Source of the DNA: Peptococcaceae bacterium CEB3
Lineage (GTDB): Bacteria > Bacillota > Desulfitobacteriia > Desulfitobacteriales > Desulfitobacteriaceae
Length of the DNA: 43,894 nt
Reading direction: 5' to 3'
NCBI GenBank assembly: GCA_001029295.1
Contig: LDXJ01000034.1
Location: 1-43,894 of the forward strand
Under the pieces are notes generated by a model. The model made no database searches. It was given only the letters and a program-made list of their open reading frames with translations, and was not told where the DNA came from. Positions 30,601 to 39,427 of this stretch are shown one piece after another; the stretch's first letter is position 1; every line of letters starts with the position of its first letter. Both the position numbers and the translations under genes were made by a program.

Positions 30601-32151
30601 CTAACAATTGTCGAGCTGCGGTGGGAAGAAATCGGAGGGGAATGGGGTCAGCGTCGTGTCAAAGAAAGTGACGCAAGGGTTGGACGGTCCGACCGGGAAT
30701 TCTTCACAGACGGGCGGTTCCGGACAATAGCCGAAGGCCGGGACCAGGAGTTGCACCAGGCCGGTGACCTTGGTCACGACGAAACTGCCCACGGCCAGTT
30801 CGACACAACTTGGGGTGAAAAGCGGGCTGGCCAGAAGTTCACTGCGGGTTTCCACTCTGAGATTCAGGTCAAATTCCGGACGGGTCGGCGGGAAGTAGAG
30901 CACGATGTCTTTAGTGATGTCCGGTAAAGTGCCGGGCAGGGTAAATACTGCGCCCGTGGCATCTTTCAAAGTGAGGGTGTAGGGAATTTGCAGGGTGAAC
31001 TGGACCCGAGAGAAATTTGGCCGTGAAGGGATAGGTGTGATAACGATGCTGCCGGGGAGGATAATCCCGTTGGCAAAAGTCAGGCTGACAAACGAAAAGG
31101 GAGGAGTACCGGCCGGTAAGGAGATAGTCAAGGTTGGGAAGCATTCCCGCTGCTGGCAGCTGGCGTAGACCTTTTCCACTATGATACAGACGGATTCCGT
31201 AACTTCTTCCAATTGGTACGGATCGAGCAGGTCGATGGGCTCACCCGGGGAAAGGGCCGAACCGACTCTGCCGACAGTAACTCCCCTGGGCGGGAAGGTT
31301 GTGGGCAAAGCGGCGGCAATGGTATTGGTCGCCGTGTTAATGATACTGATGGAACTGTCGCCTTCATTGGCAACCCAGACTTGAGTGCCGTCACCCGTAA
31401 CGGAGAGTCCGCGGGGACCCGTGCCGACCGCAACAGTGGCGACGACCGTGAGAGTGGCCGTGGAAATAACGCTGACACTGTTGGAGCCGTTATTGGTGAC
31501 ATAGACGAAGAGCGGATTAACCGGGTTGGCCGCGATTTTCTGCGGGGAAGAGCCGACAGCGATCGTGGAGAGCAGGGTGTTTGTGGTTGTGCTGAACACA
31601 CTGACGTTGTTGCTGCCACTGTTGACCACGAATAGTTTTGTGTTGTCAATACTTGTCGTCAGCCCGTTGGGTGAAGTGCCGGCCGTGAGCGTTTGGACGA
31701 CGGTGTTCGTCGTCGGGTCGATGACGGAGACGTTATTGCTGCCGCTGTTAGAGACATAAACCCGGCTGCCGTCGCGAGCCACCGTCACATCGACGGGGGT
31801 GCTGCCGACGGAAATGGTACCGACCACTGTGTCGGTGGGGACAGAGATGACTGAAACAGTTCCGCTTCCAGAGTTTGTTACATAAGCTGTGGTGCTTGTG
31901 GGGTCGACGGCCACTGCAGTGGGGGCGACGCCCACAGGGATGGTGGCCAGGACCTGGTTAGTGGCGGTACAGACCACGGAGACAGTGTTTGAGCCGAAAT
32001 TCGGCACCAAAACCTTGGTTCCGTCCGGCGTCAGCTTGGGAAAGTACGGTGTAACGCCCACAGGGATAGTGGCGACCAGAGAGTCGCTGTACACGTTATA
32101 GACAGCGACCGCGTCGTCGAGGGTAACCCAGGCGTGGGTCTCAAAAAGCAT
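30601..32151 (-). CDS. Seven-bladed YVTN beta-propeller protein with Cys-containing C-terminal domain
   Basis: The 516-residue protein has seven blades of about 42 residues at about 8-300, each with a version of AYVTNSGSGTVSVI and TVVATIPVG. The C-terminal 200 residues form a separate beta-rich domain with several Cys (CIIVEKVYASCQQREC, FGYCPEPPVCEEF, terminal LDNC). There is no secretion signal, which suggests deposition by the mother cell rather than export. The ATG at 32151 has AAAGGGGGG 9 nt upstream; the frame to 32277 is an extension without support. It is likely a structural spore-surface protein. Confidence 0.78.
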   Translation of the reverse strand: MLFETHAWVTLDDAVAVYNVYSDSLVATIPVGVTPYFPKLTPDGTKVLVPNFGSNTVSVVCTATNQVLATIPVGVAPTAVAVDPTSTTAYVTNSGSGTVSVISVPTDTVVGTISVGSTPVDVTVARDGSRVYVSNSGSNNVSVIDPTTNTVVQTLTAGTSPNGLTTSIDNTKLFVVNSGSNNVSVFSTTTNTLLSTIAVGSSPQKIAANPVNPLFVYVTNNGSNSVSVISTATLTVVATVAVGTGPRGLSVTGDGTQVWVANEGDSSISIINTATNTIAAALPTTFPPRGVTVGRVGSALSPGEPIDLLDPYQLEEVTESVCIIVEKVYASCQQRECFPTLTISLPAGTPPFSFVSLTFANGIILPGSIVITPIPSRPNFSRVQFTLQIPYTLTLKDATGAVFTLPGTLPDITKDIVLYFPPTRPEFDLNLRVETRSELLASPLFTPSCVELAVGSFVVTKVTGLVQLLVPAFGYCPEPPVCEEFPVGPSNPCVTFFDTTLTPFPSDFFPPQLDNC

Positions 32152-32254
32152 TTGCGTTTTCCCCCCTTTGTGAATTGAAAAGTGGTTATGGATCTCGGAA
32201 CTGTCACGGTATCTTATTCGGGGGCGGATAAGGGTGTTACAGGGTGTATAAGCC

Positions 32255-33250
32255 CTATAAACGCATGATCTCGTCAATTATTCCCTGAATTTGGCCGGCC
32301 CGGACAGACCAGTCGTTTCCTTGGGCGAAAGCCTGCCGTTCGGCTCGTCCCGGCTCGGGTTCCTCTTGCCCGGCCAGGTGTGCGAGGCGGGCGGAGAAAC
32401 GCCGAGAATCAGCCTCCAGCTGAATTTTAGGTATCGCTAGGAGTTCCGGCAAGGGGGTGGCCAGAACGGGTGGACCCGCCGCGTAGTATTCATAAAGTTT
32501 AATGGGGTTGCAGCCCTTAGTCATGTCGTTCAGTTTAAAAGGAATCAGTCCGATTTTAAAATGTTGAACATAAGCGGGAAGCCTGGTATAGTCCTTGAGT
32601 CCCAGATAACGGACATTGGCCCCTTTCAACGGGAAGCGGGCCAGATCGAACAAAGCTCCGACAAAGACAAATTGCAGGCTGGGGTTGCTGCGGACGGAGA
32701 GTTGCAGCAGGTCCCAATCCAACCAAGGCGCCACGGCGCCGCTGTAACCGATAAGCGGACGATTAGGCGGCAGCTCGGCGGGACGTGGCAAGCGAGCGGA
32801 AAAATGGCTGTAATCAACACCGTTGGGGACGAGGTGAACGTGCGGATGTTGAGAAGAAAGCTTGGCAAAGATGCTTCTTGAACTGGCGAATATGAGTTGG
32901 GCCCGCCGCAGGACGGAGGGGTAATAGGGTTTCCAGCCGGCGAATTCTTCTTCGGGCTCATCGACCGCGTCGTAGACCGTGAGATCGGGAGCAAATTTGT
33001 CGATGAGCTCAATGTGGGAGGGGACTGTGAGCCAAAGGATGCGCGGCCGGGGATGAGGAATCTTGAGTGCCGATAGGCCCCGGCAAAGAATAAAGCGTTC
33101 CGAGAGTTTTTGGGCGCCGGGCTGGGGGAACAAACCGGGTTCTTCATATAATACGGTGTAACCCATATTGGCAAATTGCCGCAAAAGCTGTTGGGGGCGT
33201 TGAAACATCCAGTTCCAGGGAATCGAGGGAGGATAGATGATCGTGGGCAT
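32255..33250 (-). CDS. GT4-like glycosyltransferase
   Basis: The 331-residue GT-B enzyme starts IIYPPSIPWNWMFQRPQQLLRQFAN, a phrase typical of glycosyltransferases that begin with WxxxxQRPQ. Further motifs are LTVYDAVDEPEEEFAGW, VPNGVDYSHF, IGYSGAVAPWLDW, YLGLKDYTRLPAYV and LYEYYAAGPPVLATPLPEL. The ATG at 33250 has AAGGAGGT 7 nt upstream; the frame to 33292 is not needed. It is 103 bp upstream of the YVTN gene and on the same strand, so the two may share a transcript. Confidence 0.88.
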   Translation of the reverse strand: MPTIIYPPSIPWNWMFQRPQQLLRQFANMGYTVLYEEPGLFPQPGAQKLSERFILCRGLSALKIPHPRPRILWLTVPSHIELIDKFAPDLTVYDAVDEPEEEFAGWKPYYPSVLRRAQLIFASSRSIFAKLSSQHPHVHLVPNGVDYSHFSARLPRPAELPPNRPLIGYSGAVAPWLDWDLLQLSVRSNPSLQFVFVGALFDLARFPLKGANVRYLGLKDYTRLPAYVQHFKIGLIPFKLNDMTKGCNPIKLYEYYAAGPPVLATPLPELLAIPKIQLEADSRRFSARLAHLAGQEEPEPGRAERQAFAQGNDWSVRAGQIQGIIDEIMRL

Positions 33251-33440
33251 GGTGGACCTCCTTGTGAAAGTCTTGCTTCTCCGAGATCGCAACGGCGAGT
33301 TTTACGGTCCTGATCCTAGCATATGATTCTGAACTCAGAAGGGAGAGCGCGGGGAGCCTGCGGCTGGGAGGCGGCGCCAGCGCCGGTCTGGGACGCAAGT
33401 CGGCTCCGGATTCTCCCGGAAGAAGAGCGGGAGGTTGTGT

Positions 33441-34562
33441 ATGAAAGTCTTGTGCCTGACTAACGAATACGCGGGGGAGCGGTTCGGCGGGGCCGGCACC
33501 GGCGTGACCGGAATGGTCCGAATGTTTCGGGAACAGGGGGTGAGGCCGACAGTGGTGGCTCCGCGGAGCGGTCGAGTGACGGCAGGTTGGGAGATGCGGC
33601 CGGAAGGCTTAAAAATTCTCTGGTTGCCGCGTCAGGAGCGTTATTTCGGCAACTTGGGTCTCATTGACGCTTTTACGGTTTTGGGGGAATTTCCCGAATT
33701 GAGAGAGGGATGGGATCTGGTCCACATCCACGCGGTCAATTTTGCCCCCTTGGCGTACGCGGCAGCCAAGAACCGGGTGCCACTTCTGTATTCGGTGCCC
33801 TCCCTTCTGCGGGTGGAGATGTCAAACGACCCGGCACCGGAGCTTCAGGCCCAATTTGAGGTGCAGGAGGAACTTCTGGCCCGGGCTTCCCTCATTCACC
33901 TCCTCAGTCAAAGTGAGCGGCGGTATGTGGAGCGCCGTTTCCCCTGGTTGCGACCGCGTACGGCAATCGTCCCTCTGGGGATCGCGCCCCGGCAAGTTTG
34001 CTGGCGGGAGACAGGGGCCAAGAGCTTGCTCTATGTCGGTCGCCTGATTGAGTACAAAGGAATCGAGGATCTCCTTAAGGCTTTGCTAATCGTTTGGCAG
34101 AAGGATACCGGAGTCACCCTGGAAATTGTGGGCAGGGGAAGCGTCGAATACGAGCACTACCTGAAAACGCTCATTCCTTGGCCCGCCCGGGTGCGCTTTC
34201 TGGGCTGGGAAGAGAGCCCGGACCGGATAGCGGAACGGATGGCCGGATCCTCCCTGCTGGTCGTCCCCAGCCGCAGGGAATCTTTTGGCCTTGTCGCTCT
34301 GGAGGGGATGGCGGTGGGCGTTCCACTCATCGCTTCCGACGCGGGGGCTCTGAAGGAACTCGCCTCTTCCTCGTGTGCGTTCACTTTTGCCGCCGGCCAA
34401 GTGGAGGCTCTGGCCGCGACCATCGTGAAAGCCCTGGCGAACCCGGGATTGACGCGGATCTTGGCGCAAAATGCCGCCAAGCGGGCTGATTCGCTGACCT
34501 GGACGAAGCTCGCTCCGCTATACATGGGTCTCTATGCCCGGGCGGTAGGGGCGACGCGCTAA
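33441..34562 (+). CDS. GT4-family glycosyltransferase
   Basis: The 373-residue protein has a glycine-rich acceptor loop (FGGAGTGVTGMVR), VHIHAVNFAPLAYAAAK, and the donor domain VPLGIAPRQ, YVGRLIEYKGIEDLLKAL and FLGWEESPDRIAERM. The catalytic E-x7-E motif is PSRRESFGLVALEGMAVG. All core GT4 motifs are intact. GGGAGG lies 7 nt before the ATG at 33441. It is divergent from the GT4 gene at 32255 and convergent with that at 34649. Confidence 0.9.
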   Translation: MKVLCLTNEYAGERFGGAGTGVTGMVRMFREQGVRPTVVAPRSGRVTAGWEMRPEGLKILWLPRQERYFGNLGLIDAFTVLGEFPELREGWDLVHIHAVNFAPLAYAAAKNRVPLLYSVPSLLRVEMSNDPAPELQAQFEVQEELLARASLIHLLSQSERRYVERRFPWLRPRTAIVPLGIAPRQVCWRETGAKSLLYVGRLIEYKGIEDLLKALLIVWQKDTGVTLEIVGRGSVEYEHYLKTLIPWPARVRFLGWEESPDRIAERMAGSSLLVVPSRRESFGLVALEGMAVGVPLIASDAGALKELASSSCAFTFAAGQVEALAATIVKALANPGLTRILAQNAAKRADSLTWTKLAPLYMGLYARAVGATR

Positions 34563-34648
34563 TTTTTAGCACGCCTCGTGGGCTTAACCGTTCGCCCTGA
34601 CTTCCTTGTCGGTGAGTGTTTTCTTCAAGCCGAAAGAGATGCCTTGGG

Positions 34649-35635
34649 TCACAGAGATCGGAGGAAACGTTCGACTTCTGCCGCCGTTCGTTGCCAAGTC
34701 CGGGTTTGGGCCTGCAAATAGCCGTTGAGGGCCAGGTGTTCACGTTGCGCGTCGTCGGTCAGAAGTTCAAATATGGCGTCAGTCAGTAGACCGATGTCAC
34801 TCGGGGGCACAACCCGGCAGTTTTCCCCCGAACGGGTGTAATCCCGGGTGCCGCCGCAATCTGTGGTCACCACAGCTGTTCCGCAGGCCATGGCTTCCAA
34901 AGGAGGGAGCCCGAAAGCTTCATAGTATGAGGTGTAGACGAAAAGGTCGGCCTTGCCGTACAGACGAGCCATATGCTCGTCTGTTTGTGCTTGTTTGACC
35001 AGGTGGAAGACGGGGTCTGTGGGAGCCAATCCCTCCGGTGCCACGACCGTGACATCAAAGTCGGAAAATCTCGGCTTCAAGCGTTCGATGGCTTGAAAGA
35101 AGTCTTCATTTCCCTTCCAGGTGTATAAGGAGCCGCGCAGGATATAGAAAATAGCCTTGCGCCCGCTTTGTCGGGACTGTTTGGCGTAGGGATGAAAGAC
35201 AGAGCTATCCGCTCCACCATGAATGACCGTGCTGTCGCGCCCAATTTCGTGTAAGACGATCTGACGTTGCCACTCGGAGATGGTGAGGATAGGCGCGTCG
35301 ATGAGATAGGTGCTTCTGGATATTTCGGCGACGTCCTTTAAAATTAAGGGTTCATAGACAAGGCTAAGGCGGACAACCCGCCCTTTTTTGGCTTCCCAGG
35401 CCGGCATCACGGTCGGATAGAAATTGGGCAGGATGAAGTCGCCTGACGGTATGAAGGGAGCGGTCAATTCCGCCACCCGCCGCACTTTGACCCGCAGCGG
35501 CCAAGCGATGACCGCACCCTGGGGAATAACGATTTCCACACTGTGCCCCCGGTCGGCCAGCGCGTTTGCTAACTGGTACAAAAAGCGAGCACCCCCCCCG
35601 GTCTCCAGACTGAGCACAGGAATGATAATTTTCAT
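34649..35635 (-). CDS. GT4-family glycosyltransferase
   Basis: The 328-residue protein has LSLETGGGARFLYQLANAL at the N-terminus, an Asp/Phe-rich middle, HGGADSSVFHPY, and YTWKGNEDFFQAIERLKP. The E-x7-E motif is YEAFGLPPLEAMACG, followed by TTDCGGTRDYTRSGENC. These are core features of retaining GT4 enzymes. GGAGGG is 9 nt before the ATG. It is transcribed alone, divergent from the LegB-type gene. Confidence 0.9.
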   Translation of the reverse strand: MKIIIPVLSLETGGGARFLYQLANALADRGHSVEIVIPQGAVIAWPLRVKVRRVAELTAPFIPSGDFILPNFYPTVMPAWEAKKGRVVRLSLVYEPLILKDVAEISRSTYLIDAPILTISEWQRQIVLHEIGRDSTVIHGGADSSVFHPYAKQSRQSGRKAIFYILRGSLYTWKGNEDFFQAIERLKPRFSDFDVTVVAPEGLAPTDPVFHLVKQAQTDEHMARLYGKADLFVYTSYYEAFGLPPLEAMACGTAVVTTDCGGTRDYTRSGENCRVVPPSDIGLLTDAIFELLTDDAQREHLALNGYLQAQTRTWQRTAAEVERFLRSL

Positions 35636-35705
35636 GAATTATGCCCTCCAACAATGTCCTTTTCTTACAGTCTATGTCACCCGCCTCGGCAATGTAGACA
35701 GAGTG

Positions 35706-35733
35706 ACCGATCAAGCCCCCAGTCCATAGAATA
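35706..35733 (+). promoter_or_regulatory. Sigma-K-like promoter ahead of the nucleotide-sugar operon
   Basis: ACC (35706-35708) and CATAGAATA (35725-35733) are separated by 16 bp, matching the mother-cell sigma-K pattern AC-N16/17-CATAnnnTA. The LegB-type start lies 64 bp downstream. Confidence 0.4.
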
Positions 35734-35796
35734 TAGTGGTCAACCCCAAACGGACTGTTTTTCCAGTTAAGACGGAGCAGAGAAGGATGTGAGGAG

Positions 35797-36786
35797 ATGG
35801 ATTGGGGAAACAAACGTATTTTGGTTACGGGTGCCGGTGGTTTTATCGGCAGCCACCTGAGCGAAACCCTGACGAAGGCCGGGGCCAAAGTGCGGGTCTT
35901 CGTTCGTTATAATTCCGCCAATGGACGGGGAAATCTGGCGGATCTTGACAGGTCACTGCTGGGGGAGATTGAGGTGGTGGCGGGGGATTTGCGTGATGCC
36001 GAGGCTGTGTCCAGGGCTGTTGCCGGGTGCGATCTGGTTTTTCACTTGGCGGCTTTGGTGGGAATCCCCTATTCCTTCCGTAACCCCCGGGAGGTCGTCG
36101 AAACTAATATTATGGGCACTCTGAATGTGCTTTCTGCCGCCCGCGACCATCAGGTCGGCCGCCTCATCCACACTTCCACCAGTGAAGTGTACGGGTCGGC
36201 CCGCTATGTTCCCATCGACGAAGCTCATCCGTTGCAAGGGCAGTCGCCTTACGCCGCCAGCAAGATCGGTGCCGACAAGTTGGCGGAAAGTTTTTATGAC
36301 ACCTATGAACTGCCGGTGGTTACTGTCAGACCTTTTAACAGCTATGGGCCGCGGCAATCCGCCAGGGCCGTCATACCCACCATCATCACTCAGGCCCTGG
36401 CCGGTTCGGAAATCCACTTAGGCAGTATGGATACCAAGCGGGATTTCACGTTCGTTTCGGATACGGTGGCGGGTTTCATGAAAGCGGCCCAGGCGGAGCA
36501 GGCGTTGGGACGGGTGATCAATATCGGATCGGGGCGGGAAGTTGCCATCGGGGAACTGGCGCAGAGGGTGGCCGCCGCGATCGTCGGTTCGGGCCCGGTT
36601 GTGCGCGATGAGATGCGGCTGCGCCCGGGCAGAAGTGAAGTGAATCGCCTAGTGGCCGACAACCGCTTGGCTAAAGAACTCCTGGCGTGGGAGCCGCAAG
36701 TCGGGCTGGACGAAGGGATAAGGCGTACGATAGCCTGGATCATGGCTCATTTTGAACGCTATGAACAGGGAAAGTATCAAATCTAG
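35797..36786 (+). CDS. legB: NAD-dependent nucleotide-sugar 4,6-dehydratase, LegB type
   Basis: The 329-residue extended SDR has the NAD-binding GAGGFIGSH motif (about 12-20), the Asp of AGDLRDAEA, TSTSEVYGS and the catalytic YAASK (about 157-161). The phrases HPLQGQSPYAASKIGADKLA and RPFNSYGPRQSARAVIPTIITQAL are those of the LegB/GDP-GlcNAc 4,6-dehydratase group of legionaminic-type pathways. No legC/legI/legG is present here, so the product could be diverted to another 4-keto-6-deoxy sugar. AAGGATGTGAGGAG precedes the ATG. Confidence 0.85.
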   Translation: MDWGNKRILVTGAGGFIGSHLSETLTKAGAKVRVFVRYNSANGRGNLADLDRSLLGEIEVVAGDLRDAEAVSRAVAGCDLVFHLAALVGIPYSFRNPREVVETNIMGTLNVLSAARDHQVGRLIHTSTSEVYGSARYVPIDEAHPLQGQSPYAASKIGADKLAESFYDTYELPVVTVRPFNSYGPRQSARAVIPTIITQALAGSEIHLGSMDTKRDFTFVSDTVAGFMKAAQAEQALGRVINIGSGREVAIGELAQRVAAAIVGSGPVVRDEMRLRPGRSEVNRLVADNRLAKELLAWEPQVGLDEGIRRTIAWIMAHFERYEQGKYQI

Positions 36787-36810
36787 CCGGTGGGGCCGTG
36801 ATTTCAGGAT

Positions 36811-36897
36811 GTACACCTCTGATTTAAGACGTACACCTCTGATTTAAGACGTACACCTCTGATTTAAGACGTACACCTCTGATGTCAGACGTACACC
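36811..36897. repeat. 20-bp tandem repeat, about 4.4 copies
   Basis: The unit GTACACCTCTGATTTAAGAC begins at 36811, 36831, 36851 and 36871; the last copy is altered, and a partial copy starts at 36891. It lies between the LegB-type and nucleotidyltransferase genes. Confidence 0.9.
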
Positions 36898-36933
36898 AAG
36901 TCTTCCGATGGACGCGAGGGGAGGGAAGATTCC

Positions 36934-37692
36934 ATGCAGGCCGTTATCTTAGCCGGCGGGCGCGGTCAACGCCTTGAGCCGTTTTCCAGGGTGCTGCCCA
37001 AACCGCTGTTTCCTTTGGGAGACGAGGCCATGGCCGCTATTTTGGTCAAGCAGCTAAAAAAAGCCGGTGCAGTTGAAATTATCATGTCTCTCGGCTACCT
37101 GGCCGATCTTGTGATGGCCTATTTTCAAGACGGCGGGCGGTTTGGCCTACCCATCCGCTATGTGGTCGAAAGCGAACCCCTGGGAACGGCGGGTCCCCTG
37201 AAAACGGTCACCGGCCTGGCCGATGATTTTCTGGTGGTCAACGCAGACGAACTGACGGACCTGGATTTTGGGAAACTGTTCGAAGACCACTGCCGGTTTC
37301 AAGCCGACATGACGATTGCAGTGCAGAAAAAGAGCGCGGTTGCCGCCTTTGGCATGTTGGAAATCGAGGCCGGGCGGGTCACCGCTTATAAGGAAAAACC
37401 TTCTTTCGATTATTGGGCCAGCATGGGGATCTACGCTCTGAACCGGCGCTGCCTTGCTTTGATTCCCGCGGGCGGTCGGTTTGACATGCCGCAACTCGTC
37501 CGGCTTATAAAGGAACGGCAAGGGAAGGTTATGAGCTACGAGAGCCGGGATCTCTGGTATGACATCGGAACCTTGCCGGATTTAGCCAGTGCCCGCCAGG
37601 CTCTCGCTCGGCTTAACGTGCCGAAAAGGCGCTCCGAAACCAGCGCTTGCCCGGAGGGGGAATCGGGGGACGAGGCGGGGGACCCTTGTTGA
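36934..37692 (+). CDS. Sugar-1-phosphate nucleotidyltransferase
   Basis: The 252-residue protein starts with the nucleotidyltransferase signature VILAGGRGQRLEPFSRVLPKPLFPLG, including the catalytic Lys. It then has VVESEPLGTAGPLKTV, VVNADELTDLDF (the metal-binding Asp is in the VNADE version) and YKEKPSF. It resembles mannose-1-phosphate guanylyltransferase or glucosamine-1-phosphate guanylyltransferase (PtmE-type) enzymes. Next to a LegB-type gene it likely makes the NDP-GlcNAc-type substrate. The C-terminal 20 residues are low-complexity and Gly/Glu-rich. The left-hand repeat does not interrupt it. Confidence 0.85.
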   Translation: MQAVILAGGRGQRLEPFSRVLPKPLFPLGDEAMAAILVKQLKKAGAVEIIMSLGYLADLVMAYFQDGGRFGLPIRYVVESEPLGTAGPLKTVTGLADDFLVVNADELTDLDFGKLFEDHCRFQADMTIAVQKKSAVAAFGMLEIEAGRVTAYKEKPSFDYWASMGIYALNRRCLALIPAGGRFDMPQLVRLIKERQGKVMSYESRDLWYDIGTLPDLASARQALARLNVPKRRSETSACPEGESGDEAGDPC

Positions 37693-37746
37693 CCTCAAGG
37701 TCTGCCGTACTGTGTTCGCTTACCGGACTTTTAAGGGAGGACCGCT

Positions 37747-38451
37747 ATGCTTATGCCAAAGGTCAGTGTGCTGATTCCCACGTACAATTACGGCCGCTAC
37801 TTGGGCGCCGCAGTGGGCAGCGTCCTTGACCAATCTTATCCGAATCTGGAGCTTATCGTGGTTGACGACGGGTCGACCGACAATACGCGGGAGGTTCTGA
37901 GGCCGTGGGGTTCAAGGATTCGCTATATTTACGAGGACAACAGCGGCACGGCCCGGGCCTTGAACACGGGTCTGGCGGCGGCCGGAGGGAAATACGTCTG
38001 CTGGCTCAGTTCGGATGACGTGTTCTATCCCGATAAGGTCGCCAAACAGGTGCAGTTGATGGAAAGCAGGCCCGAGCTTGGCTTTAGTTATACCAGCTTT
38101 TGTGTCATTGATGCCAATGGAGAGTGGCAATACGATATCCACTCTCCCTATTATCCGGAGCGTCAGGATATGGTCCGTAACCTGATGCAAGGCTGTTTTA
38201 TCAATGGTTCCTCCGTGATTATGAGAAGGACGGCATTGGAACAAACCGGATTTTTTGATGCGGCCATGGGTACAGCGCATGACTATGATTTATGGTTCCG
38301 GCTTTTGCGCCATTTTGACTGCGGTGCTCTGGACGAAATCCTGTTGGGCTATCGCTGGCACGGAGAAAACGGAAGCAGGCGCGTTCAGCCGGAGTTTCTG
38401 CTTCCCGTCTTGGCCCGGGCCCGGGCGCTCTTTCCGGACTGGTTGTCTTAA
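37747..38451 (+). CDS. GT2-family glycosyltransferase
   Basis: The 234-residue protein has VSVLIPTYNYGRYLGAAVGS at the N-terminus, VVDDGSTDNT and the metal-binding WLSSDDVFYPDK. The C-terminal part MRRTALEQTGFFDAAMGTAHDYDLWFRLL is typical of inverting GT2 enzymes. It is short but complete for the core domain and has no membrane segment. GGGAGG is 7 nt before the ATG. It is within the nucleotide-sugar operon, 49 bp before the RmlD-like gene. Confidence 0.9.
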   Translation: MLMPKVSVLIPTYNYGRYLGAAVGSVLDQSYPNLELIVVDDGSTDNTREVLRPWGSRIRYIYEDNSGTARALNTGLAAAGGKYVCWLSSDDVFYPDKVAKQVQLMESRPELGFSYTSFCVIDANGEWQYDIHSPYYPERQDMVRNLMQGCFINGSSVIMRRTALEQTGFFDAAMGTAHDYDLWFRLLRHFDCGALDEILLGYRWHGENGSRRVQPEFLLPVLARARALFPDWLS

Positions 38452-38500
38452 GAAAGACTCGGATGGAGTCAAACGGCTTACGGAAGTGAGAAGGAAGAGG

Positions 38501-39427
38501 ATGGAAAAGACGAGAGTTTTGATCCTGGGAGCGAGCGGCATGCTGGGGCACAAGCTGTTTCAGCACCTGAGCCGAAACAGCGGTTATTCTGTTTATGCGG
38601 CGGTCCGTTCACGGTCCGACTTAGCGGATTTTCTGCCGGAAGATATACCGGGGCGAGTTTGGGAGAAGGTAGACGCCCATGTAATGGACAGCGTGGTGGG
38701 GCTATTGGCCAGGGTCAGGCCGGATGTTGTGATTAACGCGATCGGTATCGTCAAGCAATCTTCCGCCGCGAGTGACCCCTTGACCGTTATCCCCATCAAC
38801 GCGCTCTTTCCCCACCGGCTGGCTGAAGTTTGCCTGGCCGTGGGAGCCAAGATGATCCAGATCAGTACTGATTGTGTTTTCGACGGAAAGGCGGGAAATT
38901 ACAGAGAACGTGACCTCCCCAATCCTCCTGATCTGTATGGCAGGAGCAAACTCTTGGGCGAGGTGGTTTACCCCCATTGCCTCACCCTCAGGACTTCAAT
39001 CATCGGCCACGAATTGCGGGGGCATTTGGGCCTGCTGGATTGGTTTCTGGGCCGGGAGGAGAGAGTTAGGGGCTTTACCGAGGCTGTTTATTCAGGCTTA
39101 ACTACGCCGGAGTTGGCCCGGGTGATCGGGGATTATGTCATACCTCAGCTGGACCGGCTGCAGGGCCTCTATCACCTTTCGGCCGCGCCGATTTCCAAAT
39201 ATGATCTGCTGCGGCTGCTAGCCGCTCAGTACCGGAAGAATATCGTCATCGAACCGGATGGTAGTGTAGTGACAGACAAGAGTCTGAACTCCGGGAGGTT
39301 CTGTTCCTTAATGGGTTACCTTCCGCCCAGTTGGGAGGAGCTGGTGGTTCGTCTGCATGAGGATTTTTGCCGATCACATTACCATTTGAATATAGGCAGC
39401 GGGGGGCAAGAGAATGAAGGTATTTGA
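38501..39427 (+). CDS. RmlD-like SDR reductase, probable step in L-QuiNAc/L-FucNAc synthesis
   Basis: The 308-residue protein has the NADP-binding LILGASGMLGHKLFQ, INAIGIVKQ, ISTDCVFDGKAGNY and the YxxxK motif YGRSKLLGE. This is RmlD/dTDP-4-dehydrorhamnose reductase architecture without the cupin domain of CapF/WbjC. In the UDP-L-QuiNAc pathway the reductase is RmlD-like (WbvR), and the next two genes encode the other steps. The start at 38501 has AAGGAAGAGG just before it; the frame upstream to 38255 overlaps the GT2 gene. Its 3' end overlaps the CapE-like gene by 14 nt. Confidence 0.8.
   Translation: MEKTRVLILGASGMLGHKLFQHLSRNSGYSVYAAVRSRSDLADFLPEDIPGRVWEKVDAHVMDSVVGLLARVRPDVVINAIGIVKQSSAASDPLTVIPINALFPHRLAEVCLAVGAKMIQISTDCVFDGKAGNYRERDLPNPPDLYGRSKLLGEVVYPHCLTLRTSIIGHELRGHLGLLDWFLGREERVRGFTEAVYSGLTTPELARVIGDYVIPQLDRLQGLYHLSAAPISKYDLLRLLAAQYRKNIVIEPDGSVVTDKSLNSGRFCSLMGYLPPSWEELVVRLHEDFCRSHYHLNIGSGGQENEGI

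Noticed and set aside
30544-30620. Two imperfect 28-bp repeats around CGACAATTGTCG at the end of the YVTN gene
   Set aside because: Probably a small tail duplication; no function suggested by position or structure.
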